64,000 nucleotides of DNA, taken from the NCBI GenBank assembly GCA_038025085.1, contig CM076139.1, positions 20,353,307 to 20,417,306 of the forward strand, written 5' to 3'. Positions 10,533 to 22,861 of this stretch are shown piece after piece. Made by a program: the position numbers and the translations under genes. Below the pieces are notes generated by a model. That model saw only the letters and a program-made list of their open reading frames with translations, did no database searches and had not been told where the DNA came from. Positions within the stretch are counted from its first letter, which is position 1; each line of letters begins with the position of its first letter. This stretch comes from Tetragonia tetragonoides. Lineage: Eukaryota; Streptophyta; Magnoliopsida; Caryophyllales; Aizoaceae.

Positions 10533-13500
10533 CGTTATGTGGGCCCTAATTCTCGGGTTCCTTAAAGGTACGACCCATGAATCAGTGAGATTACCCGCCA
10601 AGGGGCGCGTCCCACAAAATCGAACTTATTGAGGGTCGACTGTTAAAAAGAATATAAAAGAAGATTACGAAGTCGCTACCTTGTTATGACCCAAACAAGG
10701 ACGCAGTTTCCAAAAGGAAAGAGTTTTATAAATGATTTAAAAGAAAATCATTTAACAAACCTGAATTTGACTCCATTGCGATAAGGCACGGAAGTTCTTG
10801 TGACTGGTCTGCGAATACAAAGACTTGGGTTCAGGATCTAGGTTGGAAGGTCTGGACATCACTCAGACCCGTCTCCCCCTCCGTACTAAGTACGAGCTCT
10901 TTACTAATACATCAAATCTCTTTGAAAGCTTCGAATTTGGTTACATTGTGCCTAAAAATGAAAACACATAAGTTCACATTGTCACACAATATGCTTGCAT
11001 GCGACAAAATGCCTAAAACCTATATATTCACATATGTGCGGCGGGCTTGGATAAGCTTATACTGCACTAAGTACCAATCATCGTAGGAATTGAATCTACT
11101 CATGGATCAAAGGCCTTACGTAATTCTGACCGGGGGATCCAGTCAGTAAGACTCTTTGGGTGCCAGTAAGGCGGGTTCGATTAATCTTTCTCGTGAGACG
11201 GATATAATTGAGAAACTTGTAGGATGACTCTCAACTTAGAGTCTAATTGATCCGAGGAACCCTCTACTGTCCTCGAAGAAGTAGGAAAAGATTCAAATGG
11301 GAATATTTGCCCGTTCATTTGAGGCGTCCAACCCAACAACATTTGGGAATATACGGGGCTCAACACAATCCTTAGCTTTGAGTATAAGTATTAGACTTCT
11401 CAAATATATTAGTTCTTCATTAAGGAATAACATTCATTGGGGATGAGTAAATGGATGATTTGTGTAGAGTATGGGTATGTATTGGTGGGTAATGGCGTAA
11501 AAGAGTATTTCTGATAGGATCCTCCGGGATGGCCGGAAGCCAAATAAGATGGGACGATCAATTATTCGCTTCTATTCGATCACAGGTATTCCACTAGGGG
11601 GAAATGGTTATCACTGGGAAAATGTGGATTCCGCTCGGGAATGTGATTTTGCATGAAGGTGATTTGATGTGATGGTAGGTGGGACACCCATGATCGCGTA
11701 CAAGCAAATTTCTTATTCTAACTTCGAATTTAGCCCCGGGCCGGGATTGTACACAAGCGAATATATCAGTCTTTATTAACAATGATTAGACAAAAGGTAA
11801 AGACTCATGGTGAATTCAAACAACATTTTTTACAATGGTCGAGTTGAATTATTTAAGTGGAAATATGCATGCGCAAATATGTACATAAACGAGTTAATAA
11901 CGGCCTTAGGGAGACAAATTACATCATTGAAAAAAATATATACAACAAAATGATACAAATATGTACAAGTACTACAAAAATAAAGTATCACTCGGGCTTG
12001 ATGTCCATTGTTGCTCCGGGGCTCGAGTTGGATCCCGTCTTCAAAAGATCGAAAAATCGATGTTGAAATTTTTATTTTCAATAAATTGATCAAAAAATTG
12101 ATTATTTATAGCGCACGCTTACGGATTTGGACAAGGGATTGGTCCAAACGAAACTTTTTATTCATGAAATTATTTTTAGACTAAACTAGGCTCATTGGGG
12201 AGTTAGACTGGAGAGTTTCACATTTTTATATTTTCAGTTGATGATTAACAAAAATCTTCAAATGAGGAATACAAAACTGTTTTTGTGCAAATCTTGGCAC
12301 AACTTCTAAAACATATAACTACGTCTTAGAGTAAGAAAATAGAGTGATTCCAATGCCTAACTTTTTTATTTTTTGGTACTCTTTCTACTGTAAAAATCTC
12401 AAGTTAAGAAAGATTGTTAGTAGAATGTTATTGTCAAATTCCAAGCTTCTGAAAGTTAAATTCAGACTTTCGGTTTTTTATTTAATTAGAATTAATTACA
12501 AAGATGTAGTATTCAATATCTACACACACTAAACTAGGTTGTTGGTTGATTATGTACAAAACGTGTCGAGAATTATAGTGGAAGTTAAGACAAATAACGA
12601 AATTAAGCAAAAGTCCAACACTTTATTCATTCTTCCTTGACAGCTTAGTGCTCAATTTGTAAAAACACATTATAAGTCCAAATTAAGAAATTCCAAATTT
12701 CATGATGGTTTAAATCAAGCCTAGTATCCAGTACAAGAACCATTTCTCATTGATGTTATCACCATGTTATTTACAAATTATTGAAGGTTATCAATTTTGG
12801 ACATTTGCTCGTTTATCCATTTTTAGCATTTGTTATACTCATTATATCTTAATCATATTTTGACAGAGTCAAGTAAATACATTGAGGAATCTTCTGAAAA
12901 ATCAATAAAAATTAGTGACGTTTCTAAGTGAGGTAATTAGGTCATTATTAAACAAGTTAAAGTCCAAATGTCCAAACTGTCAATCAGAACTCGTCACTAG
13001 ATAAATCATAATAAATTCTTTACTTGTCCAAAATATGTAAACATAGTCTCTGTAGAAACATGGAAATATCCTTTACAAATTGTCCAGAAATGGCTTAAGT
13101 CTAAATCGTTCCGTTTCATAAGTTATAGCTCATTTTACCCTGAAAGGTCAGATCTAGATACTTCAACGTCGAATCGTTATAACTAATGTTCTAATCATTA
13201 GAGTTTGATGAAAGTGACATCGTCTTAAAGATAACGGATCAAAGTTTCATTAAGAGCTAACTTCACTCATTTCTAATCGTTGGATTGTCCGAAAAGTTTA
13301 AAAGAAGTTGATACTACGAAACTGTCAAAAATCTGAGATTATTACAACAACTAATTATTGCTCCTCTAAGGCCATTATTTCGTTTAATATACAAAATGAA
13401 CATTATGATGAAAAATATTATAAGGTGATGAGTATAGCAATAAAAAAAAAATAAAAGAACACACAAAGTTAACACTCACTCATCCTCACCGATTATTTTC

Positions 13501-13948
13501 ATTTTTATCTTGTAATTAACGTCTAAACCCTTGTTGAATGTTGAATCCTATTAATTCTTGTCCGAGTGAAAAATGGGTTAACTCGGGTTGAACCATCCCA
13601 TATCACAACACACCAATGAGTTGGTTTGTAATTAGTATATGTTAGATTAGTAGATGAAATTACATAATGAGTAGAAATGGGAGAGAGATTTACACAAAAA
13701 TCAAAGAAGTGAAAAGGGGATGAGTAAAAATTACAAAGATGAATAAGAGCTTTACCCATTGGTAGATGTGGTTGATCTTGATTCTTCAATGGTGAAGGGT
13801 TGAGAAGAGTTTTTTTTTTCTTTTCTACTAGAGTTTCTACTGAAGATTTTAGTTGCAAAATGCTAAGAGATGAGAGAGTAACAAGATGAGAGTGTAGGGT
13901 GAGTTTTACAAAGTAAGAGGGGTTCCTTTTATGTGGATGGGTGAGGGG

Positions 13949-13956
13949 TATTTATA
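13949..13956 (-). promoter_or_regulatory. TATA box of the 4.66-kb LTR
   Basis: Minus strand TCCTATAAATACCCCTCACC, followed about 30-60 bp downstream by a CT-rich start region. This is the layout of a plant LTR promoter and supports the minus orientation. Confidence 0.55.
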
Positions 13957-14081
13957 GGAGAGGTGAGTGACATTTTTTTTTTGGTTAGTTTTTGGGAACA
14001 AAAGAAAAGGAAAACGTAAATATTAACCAAAAAATCTGATTTCTAAAACTAATTAAATAAGAGAGAAAGAAAGATAAAGAG

Positions 14082-14627
14082 TGGGGATGGAAATGGGCGT
14101 GGCGGGGGTGGATATAGGTATATCCATAAATATACCTACCTGACTACGGTCACTCTGTCACCCGCCCCATCCCCACCATGAGTATGATTCCCAAAATCAT
14201 TCCCACCCAAGTGGGTATGAGATGAGAACTACACCCGCCTAATTTATCCAGCGGGTATCAATACCCACCTAATACCCGCCCCAAACCCATCTGGAACCCG
14301 CCTTAAATCCATATGATACCTGCATAAAGAAATTTGCAGTATATTTAACAAACAAACCCAATAAACGTGCAAATTGTGTCATTATTACAAACAATAAAAC
14401 TACAATACATTCGAGCAAATTGTGTCAATACATTTAATATTTAGAATTTTTACACTTTTTATGTTTAGGTGGGTATCTCACTGGAGAACAACACAAATCA
14501 TACCCGCCCGATCCCAACGGCGGTTTTACTTTTTCAAAATCATCCCCACCTAACGCTCCTCATCCCCACTCTAACTGGGGCGGTTACGGAGCGGAATCCA
14601 CCTATACCCGCCCCACTGTCATCTCTA
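14082..14627. mobile_element. Non-autonomous hAT element (546 bp)
   Basis: Exact 8-bp TSD ATAAAGAG at 14074-14081 and 14628-14635. The ends read TGGGGATGGAAATGGGCG and, reversed, TAGAGATGACAGTGGGGCG. The interior is rich in ACCCGCC and GGCGGGT motifs, a known style of plant hAT MITE. No coding sequence. Confidence 0.85.
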
Positions 14628-15204
14628 ATAAAGAGAAATTATTTTAGAAAAGATTAAACCTAAGATAAGTAGGTTCCTAAATGAGGGACAAAGTAGATTT
14701 CTAGGGGATTCTACGAGAATAAGACAAAATTAATAAAAACAAAAACAAAGGAAAGGGAGAAAGAGAAAATAAGAGAAATGGAGAAGGAAAAGGGAAAGGG
14801 AAAAGAAAACAAGATAAGAAAAAAAAAAAAAGAAATAAAATGGGGTGGGGGTAGCTCACTAGTTCTCACGTGAAGAGGGAGGGGGAAATTGGGTGTTTTT
14901 TTATTTATTAATTTTCTCGTGGGCCCTACCAAAAGGATGTAATCATTTATTTATTTTTTTTGCTTTTATCTTTGTTTTGTTTTTCTTATTTTGTGGGTTT
15001 TGGGCATACTAAATAAAAAGGACGGACTCTATATCTAAGCTTGAGATTAAAGTGACCCCACACTAAAGACCTTCAAACATAATTTGTTTTTTGAAATCTT
15101 TTATAGACTCTAATAATAAATATTATAAAAAAAAAAAAAAAGATACTAATGGTTCTAATACTAATTAAAAAAGGTTAGTAAAAAATTTGGTGTCTACACG
15201 TTAA

Positions 15205-15413
15205 TAGTTTTAACACATCTCTTAACACATTGTAACGTTGTGGATTCTCCAATCCTTATGTATTCATCAACATAATCAGCAGCTATACCGTATGCTAACA
15301 TACGTAAAGTTGTTGTATATTTCTGTAAATTAGTATATAATTCATTCCTACCAATACCATCTATTCTCTGTTCAAAACATGGATCTTGCTCAGTAACGTC
15401 ATTCATAATGCAA
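15205..15413 (-). pseudogene. Harbinger transposase, N-terminal helical part
   Basis: Minus-strand frame with CIMNDVTEQDPCFEQRIDG, then LQKYTTTLRMLAYGIAAD and DEYIRIGESTTL, the conserved region before the DDE domain in plant Harbinger transposases. It ends on one side at the solo-LTR target CGTTA and on the other at the insertion point of gypsy C. The chimeric frame 15194-15529 reads on into the gypsy LTR and is not a gene. Confidence 0.85.
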
Positions 15414-15419
15414 AGAAAC

Positions 15420-16252
15420 TGATACGAAATCAATTGAACAAGCTGTTGCTCCAAGAACAAGCTTGACCATGCTATGGGCGAGCATCCCTTCTCTATCTCA
15501 GATTGCAAGCTTATTGGGCACCCAGACACACAATGGGGGGTGTACTCTACTCATTAGGGACACCTAAAATATCAGGGTTATCATTTAAATTCTTTCAATA
15601 ATTTAGATTAACGTAATTAGTCTTTTAATTCCGTACAAGTAGACTTTAATCAACATTAGAGCAGCTAACGGGTGGAAATTAAGTGCCATGTCATTGATCC
15701 TCATAACCTACTCCTTTTGGGTTTGTTTTATGCCTTGGGGATCAAGTGATAAGGACATCTACCAGCTCAAGAGGAGCCAAGGCGCATTAATGACCAGCAG
15801 TACAAAGGACACGCTCCAATTTGTATTATTGGGGACCATTTAGGCGCTAGAATTACAGCTGAGTACCAAACAGTTTGGGGACCATTTTTGAGGCCTTATC
15901 TCATGAGGACAGCAATGATTCTTTCTATGGTATTCCATTAGGGTTTGTTATATGTTTGAGCCTATAAATATGTAATGAAATCGAATGTAGTACTCAGATT
16001 ATGTGGATGAGAAAAAGTGATAGAGTGTTGCCTCTATTTCTGAAATTTTAAACCCTTGATCTCTTGTTTGGTGGCTTTGCCTTTATAACTTGAGTGGTGA
16101 GTTTGAGTGACCCCTGTATCAATTGAATCTGGTGGTTTTACCTTTAGGATTCATTTGTGGTGAGGTCCAATTTATCCTTTTAATTTCGTAAGTTTTTGTT
16201 CTTGAGATACTCAATACAAGTGAGAGGTTTAACCAAGCTAGTTTACGCATCA
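15420..16252 (+). repeat. 5' LTR of gypsy C
   Basis: Starts TGATACGAAATC and ends GTTTACGCATCA (TGAT/ATCA ends). A TATAAATA at 15963-15970 marks the core promoter. It matches the 3' LTR, with scattered substitutions and a short deletion in that copy, so the insertion is not recent. Confidence 0.85.
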
Positions 16253-16255
16253 AAG

Positions 16256-16267
16256 TGGTATCAGAGC
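16256..16267 (+). other. Primer-binding site of gypsy C
   Basis: TGGTATCAGAGC, complementary to the 3' end of plant initiator tRNA-Met, four bases after the LTR end. This is where minus-strand cDNA synthesis starts. Confidence 0.85.
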
Positions 16268-16688
16268 TCTGGTTTTAGCTCATTATATTTTATTATTCTG
16301 TAAATTTGGGGAGTTATATTTCTTCTCCAAGTTGAATCAAAGAAAAAGGTTGAGTTTTGATCCTCCATTCAAGCTCAAACATTTTGTTGCTCTCGCTGGA
16401 CAGCGTTTGGGAGCCGTTTTGCAAAAACGCTTATATATGGTATTCTAGTGATAAATATTGTGACTTTTCTTCTTAATTGGCTTCCTAAGGTATAGATCTA
16501 CACTTCTCTCATTGTGAACTTTTGATTTTGTCGTGATTTTGGCTGTCATAATTTGTGTTGAATGCATACGTTGTGTACGGACTAGAACTGGGCAATAGTG
16601 ATTTTGTTGGATGGATTCTGGTTGATTGTGGTTTGATTATTGTGTGGATATTGTTGGGGCTTCTATTCTGTCTTAATCCCTTCTTTTC

Positions 16689-16690
<2 letters not shown>

Positions 16691-16743
<53 letters not shown>
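16691..16743. repeat. (TC)n microsatellite in gypsy C leader
   Basis: About 26 uninterrupted CT units between the PBS and gag. The leader 16268-16931 otherwise holds no frame of interest. Confidence 0.95.
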
Positions 16744-16747
<4 letters not shown>

Positions 16748-16931
16748 TCTATTAAGGTTAGAATCACACCTTTACTCCTCTAACACTCACGTTGAGTATA
16801 TTGGAACTAAAGATTGCGTTTGTGATTTAGCCTCACTAAACACAATTATCTTCTTATTCTATCTAATCTTACTACAAAACAATCCGTTTTAAGCCAAACA
16901 CACTCACCACCACAAAGAACCAAGCTACAAA

Positions 16932-18641
16932 ATGGCCGGAGAAGTTCCACGAAACATGACTCTTGAGCAAGCCCAATTTGAGGGTAGAATGTATGCTCGT
17001 GAACAGCAATTACAAGGTATTCGTGATCTCCTAAAAGGAGAAGGTAGGAGGAGACATAGGGGACGTCGTGGAGGACGTGGTGATGATGATGGAGGTACTC
17101 CACCTCCAAGTGATCCTAGTGATGAATCTTATTCTCCTAGTCCAAGGGGAAAAAGAGGAGGTGAACCATGGGACGAAATGAGAGACCTTAAGCTTGAGTC
17201 TTGTGATTTTGAAGGTGGCATGGACTCTATTGATTTCTTTGATTGGGTTCACAATATGAAGAGGTATTTTAAGGCAAAGGGCTATGATGAATGAAAATCA
17301 TACAAGTTTGCATACATTAAAAGCAAGAAGTATGCTTCATTGTGCCTAGAGAACACACAACACCAACGTGTGAGAGATGGAAAAGGCAAGATTAAAACTT
17401 GGACCAAGTTGAAGTCTTTGACGCAAACACACTTTGTTCCTGATTCTTACAAGCAAGACTTGTATCTACATCTCACTCAACTCACACAAGGCTCTAAGGA
17501 TGTCAATGAATATGTGAGAGAGTTTGAGAAACTCCTCATGAGAACCGAAGTGAGGGAGGCTCAAGAGGAGACAATTGCAAGGTTTATTCACGACCTAAAC
17601 TCTAACATTAGAGAGAGGGTTGAATTGCAACCAAGATGGACTCTCCAAGACAATATCAAGGTGACTTTGATGGTTGCAAAGCAAGAGAAGAGCAAGAAAA
17701 GTACTCATAAACCATTTGTTAGACCCGTGTCTAACTTTTTCAAGGGGAGTACAAGTGGAATCAGAAATGAGCCTAATCATAAAGTTGACAAGGGCAAAGA
17801 GGTTGTCAAGGAACCATCTAGGTTCAACAAAGAGAAAAGGTGTTTCAAATTCCACGGCTATGGGCATTTCCAAGCTGAATGTGGGAACAAACGTGCGTTG
17901 ACAACATTTGAAGAGATTCCGGATGAAATTGAGACCGAAGAAGAGAAATATGAGGAGCCACCTCAAGTTCAAGATGGGGAGATGATTATTGCTGATAATG
18001 GTGAGTTGTTAGTAATGAGGAGAGCTTTGCACTCCAATGAAGGCCCTAGAGAACCATCCTAACGTGAGAACATTTTCCACTCACGTTGCACAGTTTTGGG
18101 AAAAGTGTGCACCATGATCATAGATAGTGGAAGTTGCGCAAATGCAGCATCTACCACCATGGTGGAGAAACTCGATTTGACCACCTCAAAGCACCCAAGT
18201 CCCTACAAGCTTCAATGGCTCAACAAGGAAAATGATGTAAAGGTAACGCGTCAAGTCTCAAGTCCATTTTCTATTGGCAATTCATATAGAGATGATGTTG
18301 TTTGTGATGTGATACAAATGGATGCATGTAATATCTTGCTTGGTAGACCCTGGTTATATAATAGAAAGGTGTTTCACCATGGTTTTGCTAACACATATTC
18401 ATTATTCATGAATGGGAAGAAAATTACTCTTGCTTCATTACCACCTAATGAACCAATTAGAAATGAGAGTAAATCTGGAAATGGTGTTTATTTAGGAGAA
18501 AAGGGATTTGTGCATGAATTAGACAATGGTGTATGTGTGTTTGCTATTCTGGTTGTTGAAGAGAACAATAGGGAAGCTGAATGTGTGGTGCCCATGCTTG
18601 TGAGGCCTTTGCTTGAAGAGTTTGGGGATGTTTCCTATTGA
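16932..18641 (+). pseudogene. gag-protease of gypsy C, with stops
   Basis: One frame runs from the ATG at 16932 through gag into protease. It is interrupted by TGA at 17292-17294, where a Trp is expected, and TAA at 18060-18062, where CAA is likely. Gag has a basic RRGGRG-rich region, the capsid core (LTQGSKDVNEYVREFEKL), and a zinc knuckle CFKFHGYGHFQAEC in which the second Cys is Phe. Protease shows the catalytic IIDSGSCAN (near 18114) and ILLGRPWLYNRK. The frame is lost near 18630 where RT should follow. Gag packages the RNA and protease matures the polyprotein; both are inactive here. Confidence 0.85.
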
Positions 18642-21127
18642 GCATCAAATTGATCTTGTTCCAGGGGCTGATTTACCAAATAAAGCAGCCTATAGATGCT
18701 CTCCTAGTGAAGAAAAGAAGTTTCAAAGGCAAGTAGATAAGCTTGTGTCTAGGGGTTATGTCAAACCTAGCATGAGTCCATGCTCGGTACCAGCTCTTTT
18801 GGTGCCCAAGAAGGATGGAACAATGAGAATGTGCGTTGATAGTAGGCCATCAACAATATTACTATTAAGTATAGATATCTCATTCCAAGACTTGATGATA
18901 TGCTTGATGAATTACATGGTGCTTGTGTGTTTTCCAAGATTTATTTGAGAAGTGGTTATCATTAAACTAGAATGAGGGACGGAGATGAGTGAAAAACGAC
19001 ATTTGAAATGAAAGGTGGGCTGTTTGAGTGAAAAGTGATGCCCTTTGGGCTATCAAATGCTCCAAGTACCTTCATGAGGCTCTGAATGAGGTGTTAAGGC
19101 CTTACATAGGGAGGTTTGTTGTGCTTTACTTTGATGATATTCTGATTTACTCTAAAAAGAAGATGAGCACTTATTACACTTGAAAGAAGTGTTTTCTGTT
19201 CTTAGGGAGCATAAGTTGTATGGAAAACTCGAGAAATGTGAATTCTTGACACATGAGGTTGTATTCTTGGGTTATGTGGTTTCAAGAGATGAGATTTCAA
19301 TGGACCCATCAAATAAGGTTGAGGCAATCAAGTCATGGCAAGAACCTAAGACACTCACGGAGGTGAGAAGCTTTCATGTGTTGGCTTCGTTTTATAGGCG
19401 TTTTATAAGGAATTTCTCTTCCTTATTGGCTCTTATTAATGATTGTATGAAGGAATGTTCTTTTCAATGGACCAAGGCAACAATTGAGGCATTTGAATTG
19501 CTAAAAAATAAGCTTAGTGCAGCCCCTATTCTCGGATTGCCAGATTTTGATGATCTCTTTGAATTGAAGTGTGATGCAAGTGGTGTTGGCAATTGGGAAG
19601 TTTTGATTCAAAAAGGGAAGCCTATAGCTTTCTTTAGTGAGAAATTTAGTGGTTCTAGGGTCAATTACAGCACCTACGACAAAGAGTTTTATGCTTTGAT
19701 TCGAGCAATCACGCATTAGTCTCATTACCTCAAGCCCAAGCAATTTGTGTTGTATTCTGATCATGAGGCTTTGAAGTACATTAATGGACAGCACAAGCTC
19801 AATCCTAGGCATGTAAAGTGGGTTGAATTCCTTCAAGCTTATTCCTTTGTGTCCAAACACAAAGAGGGGAGCAAAAACATTGTTGTTGATGCCTTATCTA
19901 GGCGCTACTCTATGCTCTCCATCTTTGAAGCTAGAGTCTTTGGGTTCTCTTTTCTTAAGGAGTTGTACAAGGATGATGGAGATTTTGTCTCGTACTTCAA
20001 GGAAGATGCTCAATTGTCTTCTGACCCTTTTTCTATTCAATATGGGTTTCTTTTCAAAAAGAACAAACTTTGTATTCCAAAGGGATCCGTGAGGGATCTA
20101 CTCATTAGGGAGGCTCATGCTGGAAGGTTAGCTGGTCACTTTGGCATTGACAAGACCTATGACATCCTCCTAGAGAATTTTTATTGGCCTTACATGTTGA
20201 AGGATGTGCAAACCATCATTGCAAGGTGCGCAACATGCCACCAAGCAAAAGCTCACTTCCACAAGGGTTTGTACACTCCACTTCCTGCCCCTAATCATCC
20301 GTGGGAGGATTTGAGTATGGATTTTATTGTGGCACTTCCAAGAACTCAAAGGGGGCAAAGATTCAATTATGGTTGTTGTAGACCGTTTCTCAAAAATGGC
20401 ACATTTTGTGCCTTGCAACAAAACTCATGATGTTTTTATCATTGCTAATCTCTACTTAACAGAGATTGTGCGTTGTCATGGTGTTCCAAGGAGCATAATA
20501 TCGGATAGGGACACAAAGTTTTTGAGCTATTTCTGGAAAACACTTTGGCGATTGTTTGGAACTAGGTTGTAGTTTAGTACCTCTTACCATCCTCAAACGG
20601 ATGGGCAAACCAAAGTCACTAATAGGACTATTGGTTTCCTTTTGAGGAGCATGATAAAGAAGACATTGAAGGATTGGGATGTGAAGTTTTGCCATGCTGA
20701 ATTTGCATTCAATAGGGCGCCTAGTTACACAACCGGGAGGACACCTTTTGAGATATGTTATGGTGTGAATCCTCTCACCCCTCTTGACCTCATTCCTTTA
20801 TTCATTGACGCTAGAGTAAGTGTGGATGCTGAGAAGAAAGCCAAGGAAGTCAAGAAGATCCATGAACAAGTAAAAACTCAAATTGAGAAAGCAAACGCAA
20901 CGTACAAAGCAAACGCCAACAAAACCAGAAAACAACTATCTTTTGAACCTGGTGACATAGTTTGGCTACATTTAAGGAAGGAGAGGTTCCCTTCAAAGAG
21001 GAAGAACAAGTTGACGCTAAGAGCTGATGGTCCATTTGAGGTGCTGGAAAAGATTGGGAAAGCGCGTACAAAATTGAAATTCCAGGAGACTCTTCTATTT
21101 CTACCACGTTCAATGTGGGTGATTTAA
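18613..21127 (+). pseudogene. RT-RNase H-integrase of gypsy C, decayed
   Basis: Reverse transcriptase: VPALLVPKKDGTMRMCVD, then YFDDILIYS (about 19126). RNase H: LKCDASGVG, then YSTYDKEFYALIRAITH followed by TAG. Integrase: the zinc region HFGIDKTYDILLENFYWP with CATCHQAKAH (20100-20270), the first Asp in [10 protein letters not shown], the second in SDRDTKF (about 20505), and DGQTKVTNR (about 20600), where the catalytic Glu of DGQTE is Lys. Several frameshifts and stops lie between 18860 and 19170 and near 20350 and 20571. The C-terminus ends with a GPFEVLEKIG-type domain and no chromodomain. Confidence 0.85.
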
Positions 21128-21174
21128 GTCCTTATCTTGCTGATGACTTCCTTGAGGACTTGAGGTTAAGTCCC

Positions 21175-21993
21175 AAAAAAGAAGGAGAGAATGATACAAA
21201 ATCAATTGAGCAAGCTGCTGCTCCAAGAAAAAGCTTGACCATGCTATGGGCGAGCATCCCTTCTCTATCTCAGATTGCGAGCTTGTTTGGCACCAAGGCA
21301 CACAATGGGGGGTGTACTCTACTCATTAGGGACACCTAAAACATCAGGGTTATCATTTAAATGCTTTCAATAATTTAGATTAATGTCATTAGTCTTTTAA
21401 TTCCGTACAAGTAGACGTTAATCAACATTAGTGCAGCTAACGGGTGGGAATTAAGTACCATATCATTGATCCTAGTAACCTGTTCCTTTTGGGTTTGTTT
21501 TATGCCTTGCGGACCAAGTGATAAGGACATCTACCAGCTCAAGAGGAGTCAAGGCGTATTAATGACCAGCAGTACAAAGGACACGCTCCAATTTGTACTA
21601 TTGGGGACCATTTGGGCGCTAGAATTACAACTGAGTACCAAACAGTTTGGGGACCATCTTTGAGGCCTTCTCTCATGAGGACATTAAGGATTCTTTCTAG
21701 GGTATTTGATTAGAGTTTGTTGCATGTTTGAGCCTATAAATATGAGTACTCAGATTATGTGAATGAGAAAAACTGATAGAGTGCTGCCTCTATTTCTGAA
21801 ATCTTAAACCCTTTATCTCTTGTTTGGTGGCTTTGCCTTTATAACTTGAGTAGTGAGTTTCAGTGACCCCTATATCAATTGAATCTGGTGGTTTTACCTT
21901 TAGGATTTGTTTGTGGTGAGGTCCTAATTTTGCAAGGTTTTGTTCTTGAGAGACTCAATACAAGTGAGAGATTTTAACGAGCTAGTTTACGCA
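21175..21993 (+). repeat. PPT and 3' LTR of gypsy C
   Basis: The PPT AAAAAAGAAGGAGAGAA (21175-21191) is followed by TGATACAAAATC, the LTR start. The LTR ends GTTTACGCA at 21993; the expected TCA end is lost. Confidence 0.85.
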
Positions 21994-21995
21994 AT

Positions 21996-22118
21996 AGAAA
22001 GAGTGGCTTTCGCATCCTGAATTGTCGCCAAAATATTTAGTCGGTAAATGTAGGATTAAAATCAAAGTAATCCATCAATCGACCCCTTTCACGATTCCTA
22101 TCGATATTACCTCGTCGC
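21996..22118 (-). pseudogene. Harbinger transposase, N-terminal start region
   Basis: Minus strand encodes GNIDRNRERGRLMDYFDFNP and RQFRMRKPLFL with a stop between them. This joins in frame to CIMNDV at 15413 once gypsy C is removed. Upstream it is cut by the hAT element at 22119-22853; the frame resumes at 22862. The longer frame 22037-22345 is a chimera with that hAT element. Confidence 0.75.
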
Positions 22119-22853
22119 CAGAGGCGAAGCCACCGGGGGGGCAGGCGTAGGCCTGGCCACTGTGGCCCAACCCAACGTTTCTGTTTTTTTTTTCTTGGCC
22201 CCTGTAGAAATAAGAAATAATATAAACAAAGTGTGTAATACAGACATGAAACGCAAGGTGGCGTAATGGTTGAGAGATGCACTATGATGCGCGTGTTTTT
22301 GGGCTGTATGTAAGGGTTCGTTACCGCTTCCACCACATTTTCCATCTTTTATTAATATTTTCCCCTTCAGTTTGATTTCCTTAGAGATTTTTTTTTTTGT
22401 TCTTTTTTCTTTCTTAGAGACTTCTTAGTTTCAGTGTTCAATAGTTCGTTGTGACTACATTTGCATTTTCCCCAAGCTATATATAATTAAAAATCAAAAG
22501 TGTATTCTTTTACAACTATCTTTAATTTTTATCATTTCAATTTTTGAATTGTCTTGTTTTGTCTAGATTGATTGATAGATAAATTGCAATAAATACGCTT
22601 ACTAAAAATTAATCAATGACAATGAGTATTCTTATATTTTTATTAATATACAATGAGGTATTTTTTCTTTGATGGAAAATGAATAAGAGATTACTGAATG
22701 GTATAGTTTAGACTCTGTATTGGATGATTTTGCTTCTATGAAAAGCACACAATATTAAGTAAAGATTTATCTTTTAACACCAAAATATTTTATTTAACTT
22801 TTTTTTATGTAAGTTTTGGCCACCCTACTCATAAAATCCTGGTTTTGCCCCTG
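22119..22853. mobile_element. Non-autonomous hAT element (735 bp) in Harbinger
   Basis: Exact 8-bp TSD CTCGTCGC (22111-22118 and 22854-22861). The ends read CAGAGGCGAAGCCACC and, reversed, CAGGGGCAAAACCAGG. The interior is AT-rich with no transposase. Confidence 0.9.
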
Positions 22854-22861
22854 CTCGTCGC

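Larger units (their letters stand above)
10538..15199 (-). mobile_element. 4.66-kb solo LTR, probably Tat/Ogre-like, minus orientation
   Basis: Flanked by the 5-bp TSD CGTTA (10533-10537, 15200-15204). Read on the minus strand it begins TGTAGACACC and ends GGGCCCACA. The start closely resembles the TGTAGACGCC start of the Tat LTRs elsewhere in the window. It contains no gag-pol and no second internal repeat of its ends, which fits one very long LTR left by LTR-LTR recombination. Ogre-type LTRs can be this long. A minus-strand TATAAATA lies at 13949-13956. Removing it restores the transposase frame (…KTIN|AKYTSEYLRK…). It carries a nested hAT element. Confidence 0.7.
15420..21995 (+). mobile_element. 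Ty3/gypsy retrotransposon C, complete but inactive
   Basis: LTRs at 15420-16252 and 21192-21993, a tRNA-iMet-type PBS, gag-pol in the order gag, protease, RT, RNase H, integrase, and a PPT. The element sits inside the Harbinger transposase between MRKPLFL and CIMNDV, and the host frame rejoins exactly. AGAAA occurs at 15414-15418 and 21996-22000, consistent with a TSD, though one or two extra bases separate it from the LTR ends. Coding is broken by several stops and frameshifts. No chromodomain is visible after integrase. The RT and integrase are of general plant gypsy type, perhaps Reina-like; lineage is uncertain. Confidence 0.9.

Noticed and set aside
13523..13858. 111-residue minus-strand frame downstream of a TATA box
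   Set aside because: It lies in the transcribed part of a solo LTR and has low-complexity Lys and Ser/Thr runs and no recognisable domain.
15540..16252. Gypsy C LTR starting at TGTACTCTACTC after AATGGGGGG
   Set aside because: That reading looked like PPT plus LTR start, but homology between the two LTRs extends 121 bp further left to TGATAC. A better PPT precedes 21192, and the host transposase frame ends exactly at 15413.
22037..22345. 102-residue minus-strand frame
   Set aside because: Chimera of the Harbinger transposase start and the end of a hAT insertion; the TSD at 22111-22118 lies inside it.
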